A stretch of 64,000 nucleotides of DNA from Rhodopirellula halodulae (GTDB taxonomy: Bacteria > Planctomycetota > Planctomycetia > Pirellulales > Pirellulaceae). A program made the position numbers and the translations under genes. The stretch spans positions 124,001 to 188,000 of the forward strand of contig NZ_JAJKFV010000010.1 in assembly GCF_020966775.1 (NCBI RefSeq). The letters run 5' to 3'. Positions 63,597 to 64,000 of the stretch are shown here, in pieces (the first letter of the stretch is position 1; each line of letters begins with the position of its first letter). The notes beneath the pieces were generated by a model. That model was not told the DNA's origin. It made no database searches and saw only the letters and a program-made list of their open reading frames with translations.

Positions 63597-64000
63597 ATGA
63601 AGATCCACCTGCACGAACGGTTTGACTCGGCGGACCGGCACGACTGGCCCCGTTCCGACGTGTCCAATCAGCAGCGGAGAAGTCGCAGTTCAGCCAGTTC
63701 GGTTTGGTTTCGCTTGGTTTCTGGCCTTTTGCTGGTCGGCTGGACGGCTTCCGCAATGGCGGATGGAGCGTCGCCACAATCCACTCCGCTGCCCCAATCG
63801 ACCGCGGTCCAACCGAAGACTGAAGGCCCGGCCGATCGTCTGATTGCACAAACGATCCAAAGAATTGCTCATGGTCCCGCGTTTGACGCGAAAGTTCGCC
63901 AGCGAGTTTGGGTCAGCGGACGAGAGATTTTGGGTGTGGGAACCTATGAACAAGCCGGACAAGGAACTGGCCAGTTCAATCTGCAAGTCACCATGTTGGA
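63597..64000 (+). CDS. Exported protein, N-terminal part only (cut by the window end)
   Basis: 134 codons are visible from the ATG at 63597 to the window edge, without a stop. The first 55 residues contain a long charged n-region and a hydrophobic core (WFRLVSGLLLVGWTASAMADG), a signal peptide with a likely cleavage after AMA. The mature part begins with a Ser/Pro/Gln linker, then DRLIAQTIQRIAHGPAFDAKVRQRVWVSGREILGVGTYEQAGQGTGQFNLQ, suggestive of a beta-rich exported domain of unknown type. It is divergent from the three-gene envelope cluster. Confidence 0.75.
   Translation, partial: MKIHLHERFDSADRHDWPRSDVSNQQRRSRSSASSVWFRLVSGLLLVGWTASAMADGASPQSTPLPQSTAVQPKTEGPADRLIAQTIQRIAHGPAFDAKVRQRVWVSGREILGVGTYEQAGQGTGQFNLQVTML

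Overview
The window looks like chromosomal DNA of a planctomycete of the Pirellulaceae, most probably Rhodopirellula or a close relative. The basis is family knowledge read off the sequence: a giant exported protein with the planctomycete N-terminal LEPRxLL-like motif and a C-terminal dockerin, an alternative complex III plus caa3-type oxidase operon, CMP-KDO synthesis, a split alpha ribosomal cluster (rpsM-rpsK-rpoA-rplQ without rpsD), GH3 and nickel-SOD genes, moderate GC content, weak Shine-Dalgarno sites and frequent GTG/TTG starts. No phage, transposase, CRISPR array, tRNA or rRNA was seen.

Layout. 1-3.1 kb: leuB, a 35-bp tandem repeat, a 69-bp palindromic element, a CDP-diglyceride synthase-like gene and a flavin reductase. 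3.1-9.5 kb (minus strand): a tight five-gene exopolysaccharide operon (Wzz-like protein, lipid-linked sugar transferase, GT4 glycosyltransferase, polysaccharide deacetylase, WecG/TagA transferase). 9.8-15.5 kb: a methyltransferase, thyA-folA, then a promoter and the ribosomal/RNA polymerase alpha cluster ending in a terminator. 15.9-18.1 kb: an exported amidohydrolase and a JmjC-like cupin. 18.2-25.3 kb (minus strand): exported Ni-SOD, an ATP-grasp ligase, a ketopantoate-reductase-like enzyme, a GH3 acyl-adenylating ligase, a DUF3127 protein and a soluble histidine kinase. 25.9-34.2 kb: glmS, a 65-aa protein, leuC, leuD, a membrane-anchored unknown, a response regulator and pyrF.

34.5-49.6 kb is the main system: a plus-strand operon for a complete quinol-to-oxygen chain, actA, actB, actC, an actD-actE fusion, actF, a 98-aa membrane protein, sco, coxB (with haem c), coxA (A2-type), coxC and coxD, closed by a strong terminator. 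ActABCDEF should oxidise menaquinol and pass electrons through c-type haems to the CuA and haem c of CoxB and then to CoxA; Sco supplies copper. Most of the membrane proteins of this operon carry His/Asp/Glu-rich tails or inserts, which is the most unusual pattern in the window.

49.7-64 kb is envelope-related: a small secreted protein, kdsB, an NCS2/SulP-like permease, a Ser/Thr kinase, the 1725-aa metalloprotease/cohesin/dockerin protein, and three minus-strand exported proteins (two of them paralogues) with two strong intercistronic hairpins. The window ends inside a further exported protein.
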